Of a stretch of DNA of 15,849 bases, positions 1-7,594 are shown one piece after another (the stretch's first letter is position 1; each line of letters opens with the position of its first letter). The DNA is from RZYX01 sp036654375 (GTDB taxonomy: Bacteria; Bacillota; Clostridia; Oscillospirales; Acutalibacteraceae), in the NCBI GenBank assembly GCA_036654375.1, contig JAVVSD010000020.1, positions 1-15,849 on the forward strand, written 5' to 3'. Below the pieces are notes generated by a model. That model did no database searches. It saw nothing but the letters and a program-made list of their open reading frames with translations, and was not told the origin of the DNA. A program made the translations under genes and the position numbers.

Positions 1-55
1 ACCCCTGACCTTTTGGTTCGTAGCCAAACACTCTATCCAACTGAGCTACGAGCGC
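1..55 (-). tRNA. tRNA-Arg (anticodon ACG), partial, 3' end outside window
   Basis: Reading leftwards from 55, the sequence folds as acceptor strand GCGCTCG, TA, D-arm GCTC/GAGT with AGTTGGATA loop, and anticodon arm TTTGG-CTACGAA-CCAAA, followed by the variable loop and the start of the T-arm. The seven-base loop CTACGAA places ACG at positions 34-36, which reads the CGU/CGC/CGA arginine codons after deamination of A34. The T-loop, 3' acceptor strand and CCA lie beyond the left edge. A promoter sits about 20 bases upstream, so it is probably transcribed independently of the pyk-udg genes. Confidence 0.95.
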
Positions 56-74
56 AAATTTTAACTGCCCAAGT

Positions 75-103
75 ATATTAACACATACAGCTATAAAAAT
101 CAA
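75..103 (-). promoter_or_regulatory. Promoter of the tRNA-Arg
   Basis: On the minus strand TTGATT (98-103) is followed by a 17-base spacer and TAATAT (75-80). Initiation would fall near 68, giving a pre-tRNA 5' leader of about a dozen bases. Confidence 0.65.
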
Positions 104-189
104 CTGTAAATTTACTTTTTATACGAATATTGTTCTATATAAGTATAAGTGAAAAAGTTATTATTGGGCAGTATATTGGTTTTTTTGAT

Positions 190-750
190 TTATGATAGTT
201 CTTTTAGCTTCTCTCGAAGCTTTATAAAATCTTCAAGTGCTTCTGGCTTTTGGTTCGGATTGCGTAAAAGTGCAGCCGGATGAAAAGTTCCCATCATCAG
301 CACTCCTTTTTTTTCAAAGAACTCGCCATGCTGTTTTGTGACCTTAAAATCAGGTGATATCAGCCTTTGTGCTGCTATTCTGCCAAGGCACACAATTATT
401 TTGGGGTTGATTATTCTTACCTGCTCACGCAGCCAATCAATACAAGCTTCCTGCTCCTTCGGCTGTGGATCTCTGTTCTTTGGCGGTCTGCATTTAACCA
501 TGTTTGCAATATATATATTTGTGTTGCGGCTCAAATCAACTACTTCTAAAAATTTATCTAAGAGCTTACCACCTCTGCCAACAAATGGTTCGCCCTGCAG
601 GTCTTCATTTTCACCTGGTGCTTCACCAATAAACATGATATCTGCATTTGGGTTGCCAACACCAAAGACAATATTTGTCCTTGTATTTGCAAGTTCGCAT
701 TTTGCGCAACCATCACACGCTGATTTTAGTTCATTAAAGCTACTGTACAA
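190..750 (-). CDS. Family 4 uracil-DNA glycosylase (iron-sulfur type)
   Basis: Removes uracil from DNA as the first step of base excision repair. The 186-residue product is the usual length for family 4. Four cysteines, C15, C18, C87 and C103, have the spacing of the family's 4Fe-4S cluster ligands. Motif GEAPGENED (42-50) contains the catalytic/uracil-binding loop, and HPAALLR (157-163) is the conserved DNA-intercalating motif. The start is TTG (748-750), supported by a GGAGGG ribosome binding site on the complement of 758-763. It lies 24 bases after the pyruvate kinase stop and is probably co-transcribed with it. A phage-SPO1 polymerase-like annotation is often given to this family; the motifs favour the glycosylase. 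Confidence 0.95.
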   Translation of the reverse strand: MYSSFNELKSACDGCAKCELANTRTNIVFGVGNPNADIMFIGEAPGENEDLQGEPFVGRGGKLLDKFLEVVDLSRNTNIYIANMVKCRPPKNRDPQPKEQEACIDWLREQVRIINPKIIVCLGRIAAQRLISPDFKVTKQHGEFFEKKGVLMMGTFHPAALLRNPNQKPEALEDFIKLREKLKELS

Positions 751-774
751 TCAAACACCCTCCATCGATTTCTG

Positions 775-2187
775 TTAAATGGTTTCGAGCTTTATAAGAT
801 TAGTGCTTCCCGCGTTTCCAGTTATTGCTCCGGCGGTAATAACAATCTTATCGCCTGGCTCAACCAACTTGTACTGCTTGATTTTATCTATTGCACAATA
901 TAGCAAGACATCAACGCTCTGAAACTCCTCGCATATTAGCGGTGTAACTGCCCATGAAAGCGCAAGCTTATTAAACACCTTTTCGCTTGTTGTCATTGCT
1001 ACAATCGGCTTTGGAGAACGGAAGCGTGACACCATGCGCGCTGTTCTTCCTGTTATCGTACAAACGACTATAAGCTTTGTGTCAATATCCATTGAGAGTG
1101 CGCAAGTAGCATGAGAAATAGCATCGCTCGAATTTTCAATTTTAAACTCCGCATCTCTGAATCGCTTGTAGTAGTTGATGTCTGATTCGGTTTGTTCCGC
1201 AATTTTGCTCATTGCCTCGACTGATTCAACTGGATATTTACCCGCTGCTGTTTCGCCAGACAGCATAATCGCACTTGTGCCGTCATAAACCGCATTTGCA
1301 ACATCTGATATTTCTGCTCTTGTCGGTCTTGGATTTGTTATCATTGACTCGAGCATTTCAGTTGCTGTTATTACTCTTTTGCCTCGAACACGGCAGGCTG
1401 TTATCAGTTGTTTTTGAATTGATGGAAGCTCCTCAAATGGAATTTCAACCCCAAGGTCACCACGCGCAACCATTATCCCATCTGAAAATTCAATAATTTC
1501 TTTAACATTTTCAACACCCGACCTGTTTTCTATTTTAGCTATAAGGTCAATGTTGGTTCCGTTATTCTCAATTAAGAACTCCCTAACTGCTATCAAATCA
1601 GCTTTGCTTGAAACAAATGAGCAAGCTATAAAATCAACATCCATTTTAATTCCAAAAAGTATATCTTCTTTATCTGCGTTGCTTAAATATTCCTGGTTTA
1701 AGACTTTGTTGGGAAAGCTCATGCTCTTTCTGCTTGTAAGCAATCCACCAGAAACAACTGTGCAAACCGCTTCGACTTCCGTTAGGCTTTCAACCTCCAG
1801 AATAATTAAACCGTTGTTGATAAGAACTCTATCGCCAACTTTAAGCTCTTTTATTGTGTTTTTGTAAGACACAGATACTCTTGTGTTGTCGCCAATTATG
1901 TCTTCAGATGTGAGTATGAACTTTTGACCGCTGACAAGCTCTGCCTGGTCATCTTTAAAAGTCTTGATTCGATACTCTGGTCCCTTTGTATCAAGCATTA
2001 TTGCAATTGGAGCGTCAAGCTTTTTTCGCACCTTTTTAATAAGCTCTATTTTTTCCTTATGCTCTTCATGTGTTCCATGAGAAAAATTCAGCCTTGCTAC
2101 ATTCATTCCTGCTTTAACCATTTTGGTCAAAGTTTTTTCGTCTGAGCATGCTGGTCCAATTGTGCAAATGATTTTTGTTTTTTTCAT
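775..2187 (-). CDS. pyk: Pyruvate kinase
   Basis: Cytosolic glycolytic enzyme converting phosphoenolpyruvate and ADP to pyruvate and ATP. At 470 residues it has the A, B and C domains but not the extra C-terminal PEP-utiliser-like domain of Bacillus enzymes. Visible motifs: ARLNFSHG (31-38) and LDTKGPE (65-71) forming the substrate and potassium site, the catalytic lysine K218 in IAKIENRSG, the metal site in MVARGDLGVEIP (239-250), NPRPTRAE (285-292) and SGETAAGKYPVE (310-321). The B-domain carries INNGL where many enzymes have DDGL, and ATEML replaces ATQML; from memory both occur in a clostridial subgroup. ATG start with a GAGGT site upstream. First gene of a leftward pair with the uracil-DNA glycosylase. 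Confidence 0.98.
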   Translation of the reverse strand: MKKTKIICTIGPACSDEKTLTKMVKAGMNVARLNFSHGTHEEHKEKIELIKKVRKKLDAPIAIMLDTKGPEYRIKTFKDDQAELVSGQKFILTSEDIIGDNTRVSVSYKNTIKELKVGDRVLINNGLIILEVESLTEVEAVCTVVSGGLLTSRKSMSFPNKVLNQEYLSNADKEDILFGIKMDVDFIACSFVSSKADLIAVREFLIENNGTNIDLIAKIENRSGVENVKEIIEFSDGIMVARGDLGVEIPFEELPSIQKQLITACRVRGKRVITATEMLESMITNPRPTRAEISDVANAVYDGTSAIMLSGETAAGKYPVESVEAMSKIAEQTESDINYYKRFRDAEFKIENSSDAISHATCALSMDIDTKLIVVCTITGRTARMVSRFRSPKPIVAMTTSEKVFNKLALSWAVTPLICEEFQSVDVLLYCAIDKIKQYKLVEPGDKIVITAGAITGNAGSTNLIKLETI

Positions 2188-2220
2188 TTTAGGATACCTC
2201 TACCAATATATGATTAGCAA

Positions 2221-2250
2221 ATTATAACACAATTTAGCCCCTATTATCAA
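2221..2250 (-). promoter_or_regulatory. Promoter of pyk-udg
   Basis: Minus strand TTGATA (2245-2250), 18-base spacer, perfect TATAAT (2221-2226). The leader to the pyk ATG would be about 27 bases. A second TTGACA (2254-2259) lies just upstream with a poorer -10 (TAAATT) 17 bases downstream. Confidence 0.75.
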
Positions 2251-2267
2251 TACTGTCAAAAAATGTC

Positions 2268-2303
2268 TTGACATTACTTTTATTTATATAAATCTATTAT
2301 ATT
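2268..2303 (+). promoter_or_regulatory. Possible promoter of the PduL-like gene
   Basis: A perfect TTGACA (2268-2273) faces the gene, followed by very AT-rich sequence with TATAAA (2287-2292), TATTAT (2295-2300) and TATATT (2298-2303). None of these sits at an ideal 17-base spacing, so the -10 is uncertain. Confidence 0.4.
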
Positions 2304-2363
2304 GTATTTGTCCTTCCAATCATGTAGAATATTACATAGATTAGTCAAAGGAGAATGATATTT

Positions 2364-2936
2364 ATGGAAAAAGCTGTTATTGTTGAAACATCTGCAAGGC
2401 ACGCTCATGTAACCAAAGAAGTTCTTGAAATCCTGTTTGGAGAAGGATATGAGCTTACGCACAAGAAGGACTTGTCACAGCCAGGTCAATTTGCCACCAA
2501 CGAAAAAATCAGAGTTGTTGGACCTAAGGGTGAGTTCCCAAGCATATCAATTCTTGGACCTGTTCGTCCTGAAACACAAGTTGAGTTGTCTATGAGCGAC
2601 GCTCGTTCTATTGGAATCGTTGCTCCTATTAAAGAGTCTGGCGACCTTAATGGTGCAAGCCCTTGCAAGCTTGTTGGACCAAAGGGTGAAGTTGAAATTG
2701 ACAACTGTATTATAATTGCAAAGCGTCATATTCATGCAACTCCTGAAGATGCTCAAAGGTATAATCTTAAGGACAAGCAGATTGTTAGCGTTAAAGTTAA
2801 TTCAAGTGAAAGGTCACTTACTTTTGACGATGTTATCGTAAGAGTCAGCCCAAAATATGCACTTGCCATGCACATCGACACCGACGAGTCAAATGCCGCT
2901 TTGGCAAAACCCGGAACAGAGGGCTTAATACTCTAA
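2364..2936 (+). CDS. pduL: PduL-type phosphate acyltransferase (phosphotransacylase)
   Basis: Interconverts an acyl-CoA (acetyl- or propionyl-CoA) and acyl-phosphate, feeding acetate kinase-type ATP formation. The 190-residue protein shows the family's duplicated fold: SARHAHV (10-16) in the first half and KRHIHATPEDA (120-130) in the second, with QVELS (72-76) and MHIDTDESNAA (169-179). H13, H15, E74, H122, H124 and H170 fit the known dinuclear zinc ligands. I prefer the ATG at 2364: AAAGGAG (2347-2353) lies 10 bases before it but abuts the in-frame ATG at 2355. No N-terminal encapsulation helix and no microcompartment genes nearby, so a cytosolic housekeeping role is inferred. It diverges from pyk. 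Confidence 0.92.
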   Translation: MEKAVIVETSARHAHVTKEVLEILFGEGYELTHKKDLSQPGQFATNEKIRVVGPKGEFPSISILGPVRPETQVELSMSDARSIGIVAPIKESGDLNGASPCKLVGPKGEVEIDNCIIIAKRHIHATPEDAQRYNLKDKQIVSVKVNSSERSLTFDDVIVRVSPKYALAMHIDTDESNAALAKPGTEGLIL

Positions 2937-2972
2937 TATATAATTTATTTTGCAAAAATTTATAGATATTAT

Positions 2973-3002
2973 GGAGAAGCCTTCATTTAGCTTTGCTTCT
3001 TC
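2973..3002 (+). terminator. Possible terminator after the PduL-like gene
   Basis: GGAGAAGC (2973-2980) pairs with GCTTCTTC (2995-3002) with one G-T pair across a 14-base loop, followed by T-rich TTTATCTT. The large loop makes it weaker than the hairpin at 3025-3060. Confidence 0.4.
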
Positions 3003-3024
3003 TTTATCTTATGACAATACGACA

Positions 3025-3060
3025 AATAACCGCAATGTGTAATTTCACACTGCGGTTATT
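3025..3060. terminator. Two-way terminator between convergent PduL-like gene and glnS
   Basis: AATAACCGCA (3025-3034) pairs perfectly with TGCGGTTATT (3051-3060); inside this TGTG/CACA continues the stem after one mismatch, with loop TAATTT. It is placed between two convergent genes, 24 bases after the glnS stop. U-tracts are short on both sides (the stem ends in AT pairs, then ATTTTAT on the plus strand). Confidence 0.7.
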
Positions 3061-3083
3061 ATTTTATGCCAATATTTATATTT

Positions 3084-4742
3084 CTATTTCCAAGAGGAGT
3101 TAAGCTCGACTGTTCGGTTTATTATTAAATTGTCACCTGTGCTATCTTTATCTACGCAGTAATAACCTTTTCTCATAAACTGGAAAGTATCACCTGGCTT
3201 TATCCCACGAAGTCCGCCTTCAAGCAAACAATCCTTAAGCACTGTGAGTGAATTTGGATTGATATACTCATCAATAGTTGCATCGTCATTTGCCGGATTT
3301 TCCACCTTGAACAGTCTGTCATACAGCCTTATCTCTGCCTTAACATTGTCCACAGCAGAAACCCAATGAAGTGTTCCCTTTACCTTGCGACCGTCTGGAG
3401 AATTGCCTCCTCGGCTTTCTGGGTCATATGTGCAGTGCAGGCAAGTCACCTTGCCGCTTTCATCCTGCTCAAAGCTTGTGCAGGTAACAAAATATGCACT
3501 TTTAAGCCTTACCTCATTGCCCGGATAGAGTCTGAAATATTTCTTTACAGGCTCTATCATAAAGTCATCACGCTCAACAAAAATCTCTTTTGAAAATGTC
3601 ACCTTGCGTGTTCCAAGTTCTGGTTTATCTTGATTTACCTCAACTTCAATTTCCTCTGTGTGTCCTTCTGGATAGTTATCAATTATGACCTTTAACGGGT
3701 CAAGCACAGCCATTGCTCTTGGCGAATTGGCATTAAGATTATCTCTTACGCACGCTTCAAGCAAGCCATAATCAACCACGCTGTATGCCTTTGAAACTCC
3801 GATTCTGTCGCAAAAATCACGAATAGCTGCAGCAGGGTATCCACGCCTTCTCATACCGCTAATCGTTGCCATTCTTGGGTCATCCCAGCCACTGACAATT
3901 CCATTGTCTACAAGATAATGGCACTTGCGTTTGCTTGTGATACAGTAGTTTAGATTAAGCCTTGCAAACTCTATTTGCCTTGGTGCAGGCACGATTTCAA
4001 GTTCACGAAGAAACCACTCATATAGAGGACGATGGTTTTCAAATTCAAGAGAACAAAGTGAATGTGTAACCTTTTCAGCCGCATCTGAAAGCGGATGAGC
4101 AAAGTCATACATTGGATAGACACACCATTTATCACCTGTCTGGTGATGTGATATATGAGCTATTCTGTAAATAACTGGATCACGCATATTGAAGTTTGGT
4201 GAGGACATATCAATCTTTGCACGAAGGACACGAGCTGCATTTGGAAATTCACCATTTGTCATTCTTTCAAAAAGATCCAGATTTTCTTCCACGCTCCTGT
4301 CACGATAAGGACTGTTTTTACCCACCTGCGTAAGCGTTCCTCTATATTCTTTTATTTCGTCAGCTGAAAGGTCACAAACATATGCCTTACCCATTTTAAT
4401 CAGCTTGATTGCACACTCATATATAAAGTCAAAATAACTTGATGCATAATAGGCATTTGCATAGTCAAAGCCAAGCCATTTTATATCTTCAATTATGCTG
4501 TCAACATATTCTACATCCTCTTTTCCTGGGTTTGTATCGTCCAGACGAAGATTGCAAATCCCGCCATATTTCTGTGCTGTTGTGAAGTTAATGCAGATTG
4601 CCTTTGCGTGGCCTATATGAAGGTAGCCATTTGGTTCAGGCGGAAAACGAGTTTGAATGCTATCATAAACTCCGTTTTTTAAATCCTCGTCAATATAGTC
4701 GTGGATAAAGTTTGATGGTCTTTCTGTTATGATTTCATCCAT
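3084..4742 (-). CDS. glnS: Glutaminyl-tRNA synthetase
   Basis: Class I synthetase charging tRNA-Gln directly with glutamine. The 552-residue length matches the bacterial enzyme (E. coli about 554). The Rossmann domain has PPEPNGYLHIGHAKA (34-48, HIGH at 42-45) and LRLDDTNP (65-72); the KMSKS-type loop is ITSKRK (268-273), the GlnRS form. The C-terminal beta-barrel anticodon-binding domain is complete, with the RGGNSPDGRKVKGTLHWV-like stretch typical of GlnRS. ATG start only two bases after the gltX stop; its ribosome binding site is the GAGGAG coding the last glutamates of GluRS, so translation is probably coupled. Many Firmicutes lack GlnRS and use Glu-tRNA-Gln amidation, so its presence is informative. 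Last gene of the leftward operon. Confidence 0.98.
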   Translation of the reverse strand: MDEIITERPSNFIHDYIDEDLKNGVYDSIQTRFPPEPNGYLHIGHAKAICINFTTAQKYGGICNLRLDDTNPGKEDVEYVDSIIEDIKWLGFDYANAYYASSYFDFIYECAIKLIKMGKAYVCDLSADEIKEYRGTLTQVGKNSPYRDRSVEENLDLFERMTNGEFPNAARVLRAKIDMSSPNFNMRDPVIYRIAHISHHQTGDKWCVYPMYDFAHPLSDAAEKVTHSLCSLEFENHRPLYEWFLRELEIVPAPRQIEFARLNLNYCITSKRKCHYLVDNGIVSGWDDPRMATISGMRRRGYPAAAIRDFCDRIGVSKAYSVVDYGLLEACVRDNLNANSPRAMAVLDPLKVIIDNYPEGHTEEIEVEVNQDKPELGTRKVTFSKEIFVERDDFMIEPVKKYFRLYPGNEVRLKSAYFVTCTSFEQDESGKVTCLHCTYDPESRGGNSPDGRKVKGTLHWVSAVDNVKAEIRLYDRLFKVENPANDDATIDEYINPNSLTVLKDCLLEGGLRGIKPGDTFQFMRKGYYCVDKDSTGDNLIINRTVELNSSWK

Positions 4743-4744
4743 TT

Positions 4745-6406
4745 TTAGTCCTCCTCATAAAATTTCTTTGCCTGATTTAGCCTTGTTATTACTTTTTCTT
4801 TTCCAAAAAGGCTCATGATTGAGCATAGGTCTGGAGTGTTTCTGCGTGAAGTAATTGCAATTCTTATCACCGTTGAAACATCACCAACATGGCCTTTGAA
4901 TCCATCTGGATTCGCCTTATACTCCTTGACATTTGGAGTGAACCCAAGAGGACTGCAAATTTCCTTTATCCTTGCAAACCACTGGTCTTTATCATCGTTT
5001 TCATCATAAATTTCAATATACTTTTCAAGTATTTTTTCAGCATCCTGCGAGCTTATATTCTCAGGAAGAGTAAAATCAGCACTATATAGCTTGTCATAAA
5101 AATACTCAACATAGCCCTTTACTTCGCTCCACTTTGCAATATCCTTTCGAGGCTTTGCCGTTCCTCTATCTATGCTAAAAACGGCTTTTGAAAAGTCTTT
5201 ATCCGCATTCAAAAGCTCAAAAAGCTCTGTGTCAAAGTCCCTTGACCAGTCAAGTGTTTTTTGCAAAACTTCATCTGCATTCATAACTGATATGACATTT
5301 TTGCTGACATCGTTTAGCTTTGCAAGGTCAAAAAGGGCCCCGCTCGCGCTCATTTTTTTAAGGTTAAACGGAAACTTGCTCTGTGGCTCGTTTTGGTTTG
5401 CTTTTCTCCACTCCTCAAAATTTGAGTTTGCAAGTGTTAGCAAATATTCTATAACGCTTTCCTTTGGATAGCCCTCCTGCGTATAGTAAGAAACTGCAGC
5501 TTCTGGGTCCTTTCGCTTGCTGAGCTTTCTTTTTCCGCCATCTTCCTCTTTCATAATTGGAGCGATATGTGCATATTTTGGCACTTTGAAGCCGCAATAT
5601 TTAAACAACTGAATGTGAACAGGAACAGACGAAATCCACTCGTCCCCTCTGACAATATGAGTTGTCCTCATTAAATGGTCGTCCACTGCATGAGCAAAGT
5701 GATATGTTGGAATGCCATCTGTTTTAAGAAGTACTATGTCCTGTGTGTTTTCGGGCATTTCAATCTTACCCTTTATCATGTCTTCAAATATGATTTTTTT
5801 GCCTTCCTCACCTTGTGAACAAAGCCTGAGAACATATGGTTTGCCTGCTTTAATATTTTGCTCAATCTGCTCAATATCAAGTCCTCGGCATTTTGCAAAC
5901 TCACCATAATACCCTTTGTTTATGCCCTTATCCTCCTGCTCATCACGAAGCTGTGAAAGCTCTTCGGCTGTGCAAAAGCATGGGTATGCAAGACCTTGTT
6001 TTACAAGCTCGCAGGCAAAGCAATGATAAATTTCACGACGGCTGCTCTGCTGATAAGGTGCATAATTGCCTTTCTCCTGATTAAAGCCAACAACGCCCTC
6101 GTCTACTGTTATTCCAAAGGAGTTCAGTCCTTTTATTATTTCTGAAACGCCGTCCTCAATCTCACGCTTTTTATCTGTATCCTCAATGCGAAGATAGAAC
6201 ACTCCGTTTGTTGTTTCGGCTGTGAGCTTTGCCACCATTGCGGCAAAAAGCCCGCCAATATGCAAAAATCCCGTTGGGCTTGGTGCAAATCTTGTTACTC
6301 TTGCACCCTCCTTAAGATTTCTCTGCGGATATTTCTCCTCAAGCTCCTGTGGAGTAACTTTAAGGTTTGGAAACAAAAGATTCGATAATCTATCATTCTC
6401 GGTCAA
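4745..6406 (-). CDS. gltX: Glutamyl-tRNA synthetase, long clostridial form
   Basis: Class I synthetase attaching glutamate to tRNA-Glu. Motifs: RFAPSPTGFLHIGG (39-52, HIGG at 49-52), LRIEDTDKKRE (72-82), the HIVRGDEWISS-type stretch, and KLSKRKDPEAAV as the KMSKS loop. Total 553 residues against roughly 470-490 for common bacterial enzymes. About 35 residues precede the usual N-terminus, and the region after the KMSKS loop is also enlarged. The start is TTG (6404-6406), overlapping the TGA of the upstream acetyltransferase as TTGA, with GAGGAGAG as ribosome binding site. Downstream glnS is two bases away. With GlnRS encoded beside it, a discriminating specificity (tRNA-Glu only) is plausible but not shown. 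Confidence 0.97.
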   Translation of the reverse strand: MTENDRLSNLLFPNLKVTPQELEEKYPQRNLKEGARVTRFAPSPTGFLHIGGLFAAMVAKLTAETTNGVFYLRIEDTDKKREIEDGVSEIIKGLNSFGITVDEGVVGFNQEKGNYAPYQQSSRREIYHCFACELVKQGLAYPCFCTAEELSQLRDEQEDKGINKGYYGEFAKCRGLDIEQIEQNIKAGKPYVLRLCSQGEEGKKIIFEDMIKGKIEMPENTQDIVLLKTDGIPTYHFAHAVDDHLMRTTHIVRGDEWISSVPVHIQLFKYCGFKVPKYAHIAPIMKEEDGGKRKLSKRKDPEAAVSYYTQEGYPKESVIEYLLTLANSNFEEWRKANQNEPQSKFPFNLKKMSASGALFDLAKLNDVSKNVISVMNADEVLQKTLDWSRDFDTELFELLNADKDFSKAVFSIDRGTAKPRKDIAKWSEVKGYVEYFYDKLYSADFTLPENISSQDAEKILEKYIEIYDENDDKDQWFARIKEICSPLGFTPNVKEYKANPDGFKGHVGDVSTVIRIAITSRRNTPDLCSIMSLFGKEKVITRLNQAKKFYEED

Positions 6407-6858
6407 ATTAATCTCTCCTCTAACTCTTTAACATATGCTGTTTTGCCCTGTGACTTGTATCCTGAATTTTGATATAAGCGATGTACTTTTTCACTGCTCT
6501 GCCCTGTTATGAGCATTATTTTATAGCAGTTTTGCTCCTGTGATTTTTGCTGTGCTATTTCAAGCAATTTGCCTGCAATCCCTTTTCCTCTGTATTCAGG
6601 GTGGGTTACAACATACTCAACCAAGGCAAATGGTCGCTGGTTTCGCACAAGGCTTTGATTTATGAAAAGCGACAAGCTTGCCACAACTCGTTTTTTATCT
6701 CGAGCAACAAGCGTGTGCCTGTTTTTATCTTCAAGTATCTCGCTCCAGATATTCTCTATCCTTTCGTCAATTTTTGGCAGAGAATTATCATTAAGATGGA
6801 CATATAGCTCAAGCAGCCCTTCAAGGTCTGCACTGTCTGCTCGCGTTATTTCAATCAT
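6403..6858 (-). CDS. GNAT family N-acetyltransferase
   Basis: Predicted acetyl-CoA-dependent acetyltransferase of unknown substrate. The 151-residue product has the GNAT motif A THPEYRGKGIAGKLL (85-99), with RGKGIAG as the pyrophosphate-binding loop, and a C-terminal LYQNSGY (118-124) of motif B. I choose ATG at 6858 rather than the in-frame TTG at 6879, because AGGAGGGAG lies between the two and is spaced correctly for the ATG. The start overlaps the upstream membrane-protein gene by 8 bases, and its stop overlaps the gltX start. Being the immediate upstream neighbour of gltX suggests co-expression, not a known joint function. Confidence 0.88.
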   Translation of the reverse strand: MIEITRADSADLEGLLELYVHLNDNSLPKIDERIENIWSEILEDKNRHTLVARDKKRVVASLSLFINQSLVRNQRPFALVEYVVTHPEYRGKGIAGKLLEIAQQKSQEQNCYKIMLITGQSSEKVHRLYQNSGYKSQGKTAYVKELEERLI

Positions 6859-7435
6859 CGTTAACTCCCTCCTGCTCAATTGACTGAGGTTTCTTTAAGG
6901 ATAGATTAACGACCATTGCGATTAAGACACCTATTGCGGTATCAACTGTTCTGTGAAGTGCATATAAATATGCAGGATAATTGTATTTATCAACAGCCAA
7001 CATAATAATTGTTAGCGTTATTGCAGCAAATGAAATTGCGTTGGGTTTTCCAATAATATTACAAAACCAGATAACAAATAAAACCCCCATCGGCACCATA
7101 AAAATTGTAAATTCACGATTATAAATAGCCATGTCAGCATAAAGTGTTATAAGCCCGATTATACCGCCCAAAAATGTTCCTATTATTCTGCTTTTTCCTC
7201 TTTCCCACGAGTCCTCAATTGTGTTCTGCATAACTATAATTGAAGCAATACAGGCAAAGACAGGGTCGGTTCGACTTATAAAAATACTGACAGCTTTAAC
7301 AAGAGCGTATTCATTGTCTATAAAATTAAGGCTTATGCTGTGCATAATCTCATAAAGAAGAATACAAACAAAAATAGCGATTGCGGTTTTTATGCTCCTC
7401 ATGCCTAATTTGAGATGCTTTTGTGGTTCTTTCAA
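6851..7435 (-). CDS. Small ArAE/FUSC-type integral membrane protein (putative aromatic acid exporter family)
   Basis: Membrane protein of 194 residues with about five to six hydrophobic segments, near residues 15-33, 57-71, 84-102, 109-128, 132-148 and 163-180. The stretch MQNTIEDSWERGKSRIIG (69-86) followed by glycine-rich TFLGGIIGLI, and the late HRTVDTAIGVLIA (161-173), match the ArAE_1/DUF939 pattern. Full-length aromatic acid exporters also carry a soluble C-terminal domain; this one lacks it, so transport activity is uncertain. TTG start (7433-7435) with GGAG nine bases upstream. It is first in the operon, preceded by a good promoter, and overlaps the acetyltransferase. Confidence 0.82.
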   Translation of the reverse strand: MKEPQKHLKLGMRSIKTAIAIFVCILLYEIMHSISLNFIDNEYALVKAVSIFISRTDPVFACIASIIVMQNTIEDSWERGKSRIIGTFLGGIIGLITLYADMAIYNREFTIFMVPMGVLFVIWFCNIIGKPNAISFAAITLTIIMLAVDKYNYPAYLYALHRTVDTAIGVLIAMVVNLSLKKPQSIEQEGVNDD

Positions 7436-7465
7436 GTGTTTTCACTCCATGTTAACTAATTGTAT

Positions 7466-7494
7466 ATTATAAGTTATTCTGCCCTCAATGTAAA
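7466..7494 (-). promoter_or_regulatory. Promoter of the ArAE-GNAT-gltX-glnS operon
   Basis: Minus strand TTTACA (7489-7494), 17-base spacer, TATAAT (7466-7471). The transcript would begin near 7459, giving a leader of about 24 bases. It lies downstream of the rplL terminator, so this operon is separately controlled. Confidence 0.75.
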
Positions 7495-7564
7495 GGTTAC
7501 AACGCGATAAATGAGATATTTTACTCCATTTTGTAAGAATTATTATTTTCTGTTTGTGTTCAAT

Positions 7565-7594
7565 AAAAAAGACCTGCCAAAAGGCAGGTCTTTT
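7565..7594 (-). terminator. Intrinsic terminator of the rplJ-rplL transcript
   Basis: A perfect 12-base stem AAAAGACCTGCC (7567-7578) and GGCAGGTCTTTT (7583-7594), loop of four bases, is followed on the minus strand by a run of six T. It starts 14 bases beyond the rplL stop. Confidence 0.93.

Noticed and set aside
338..778. 146-codon rightward open frame opposite the uracil-DNA glycosylase
   Set aside because: Shadow of a clear gene on the other strand, crossing the udg-pyk junction.
775..2187. INNG and ATEML substitutions in pyruvate kinase as signs of an inactive enzyme
   Set aside because: All catalytic and metal motifs are intact, and I recall the same substitutions in other clostridial pyruvate kinases.
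2355..2363. Upstream ATG as start of the PduL-like gene
   Set aside because: The ribosome binding site ends one base before it; the ATG at 2364 has proper spacing.
6859..6879. TTG start giving a 158-residue acetyltransferase
   Set aside because: The AGGAGG site lies inside this extension and is well placed for the ATG at 6858.
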